18,818 bases of DNA from Syntrophaceae bacterium UBA2192 (lineage in GTDB: Bacteria; Desulfobacterota; Syntrophia; Syntrophales; UBA2192). Both the position numbers and the translations under genes were made by a program. Shown piece after piece: positions 18,568 to 18,818 of this stretch. How positions within the stretch are numbered: the stretch's first letter is position 1; every line of letters starts with the position of its first letter. Below the pieces are notes generated by a model. It worked only from the letters and a program-made list of their open reading frames with translations. It ran no database searches and was not told the DNA's origin. Location: assembly GCA_002327315.1 (NCBI GenBank), contig DCVI01000117.1, forward strand, positions 878-19,695, given 5' to 3'.

Positions 18568-18818
18568 GCACCCATCCCTTTTCCAATGAGTTCTTCCAGT
18601 TTCGCCTTCGGCGCGAGACCGACGATCCGATCCATCTCTTTGCCCGCCTTGTACAGGATCAGGGTGGGCACGCTCCTCACACGGCACAGCATCGGCGTGT
18701 TGGGGTTCTCGTCGATATTGAGTTTGACGATGGTGACGCGGTCCCCGTACACTCCGGCAAGCTCCTCCAGAACGGGCCCAACGGCTTTGCAGGGGCCGCA
18801 CCAGGGCGCCCAGAAATC
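18564..18818 (-). CDS. trxA: thioredoxin, C-terminal part (runs off the window)
   Basis: The frame is open to the window end; 84 residues are visible, beginning DFWAPWCGPCKAVGPVLEE. WCGPC is the redox-active thioredoxin motif. KLNIDENPNTPMLCRVRSVPT follows the family (NIDENP, cis-Pro in SVPT), then LILYKAGKEMDRIVG and a final helix. It reduces protein disulfides in the cytoplasm. The missing N-terminus, about 20-25 residues, lies beyond 18818, so the gene is cut by the window rather than truncated. An extra Cys sits in MLCRVRS, where many thioredoxins have Ala-x-x-Tyr-Gly-Ile-Arg. Convergent with the dipeptidase, sharing the stop tetranucleotide CTAG. Confidence 0.95.
   Translation of the reverse strand, partial: DFWAPWCGPCKAVGPVLEELAGVYGDRVTIVKLNIDENPNTPMLCRVRSVPTLILYKAGKEMDRIVGLAPKAKLEELIGKGMGA

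Noticed and set aside
17635..18801. A 388-codon antisense open frame covering the second dipeptidase and part of the thioredoxin gene.
   Set aside because: The dipeptidase and thioredoxin frames are unambiguous; the antisense frame is a composition artefact.

Overview
The window is a stretch of ordinary-looking bacterial chromosome: moderately GC-rich, densely coded, with no rRNA, tRNA, CRISPR array, phage gene or transposase seen. The gene content fits an anaerobic, Gram-negative member of the former Deltaproteobacteria (Desulfobacterota, perhaps Syntrophales-like). It includes a DUF362 protein with a two-cluster ferredoxin tail, a thioredoxin-like [2Fe-2S] ferredoxin, a periplasmic cyclophilin, Tat-type signal peptides and many interspersed REP-type hairpins. 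The taxonomic placement is inference.

Layout. 1-3035: a composite HNH/HIT protein, a TIM-barrel amidohydrolase, a REP pair, and a DUF362/4Fe-4S protein on the minus strand. 3036-5056: small genes (YwbE family, DUF188/YaiI family, a cold-shock protein) among many hairpin repeats; the cold-shock gene has a recognisable promoter, a structured leader with an internal terminator-like hairpin, and a strong terminator. 5057-7954: an ABC-F ATPase of the Uup type, a GIY-YIG protein and a periplasmic peptidyl-prolyl isomerase. 8026-13265: an all-plus-strand run consisting of a hypothetical protein, a YCII protein, a Tat-exported M19-type dipeptidase, a SnoaL-like protein, a Pif1-type helicase with a C-terminal WYL domain, and a patatin-like phospholipase. 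13293-15686: four minus-strand genes for small or medium exported proteins, one with a HExxH metallopeptidase motif. 15971-18567: a helical protein of unknown function, a YceI protein, a [2Fe-2S] ferredoxin and a second M19 dipeptidase paralogue. The window ends inside a minus-strand thioredoxin gene whose stop codon overlaps the dipeptidase stop.

No single coherent pathway ties the window together. The strongest local themes are envelope/periplasmic proteins (dipeptidases, cyclophilin, YceI, the secreted cluster) and nucleic-acid proteins (Pif1-WYL, Uup, GIY-YIG, HNH/HIT, Csp). The most unusual items are: the protein at 108-812, which joins an HU/IHF-like helical hairpin, an HNH zinc module and a HIT hydrolase; the two dipeptidases, which both carry HxH where the M19 family normally has HxD; the cold-shock leader; and the secreted HEYWH protein with its proline-rich linker. 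I did not find a multi-gene system that I can defend as new.
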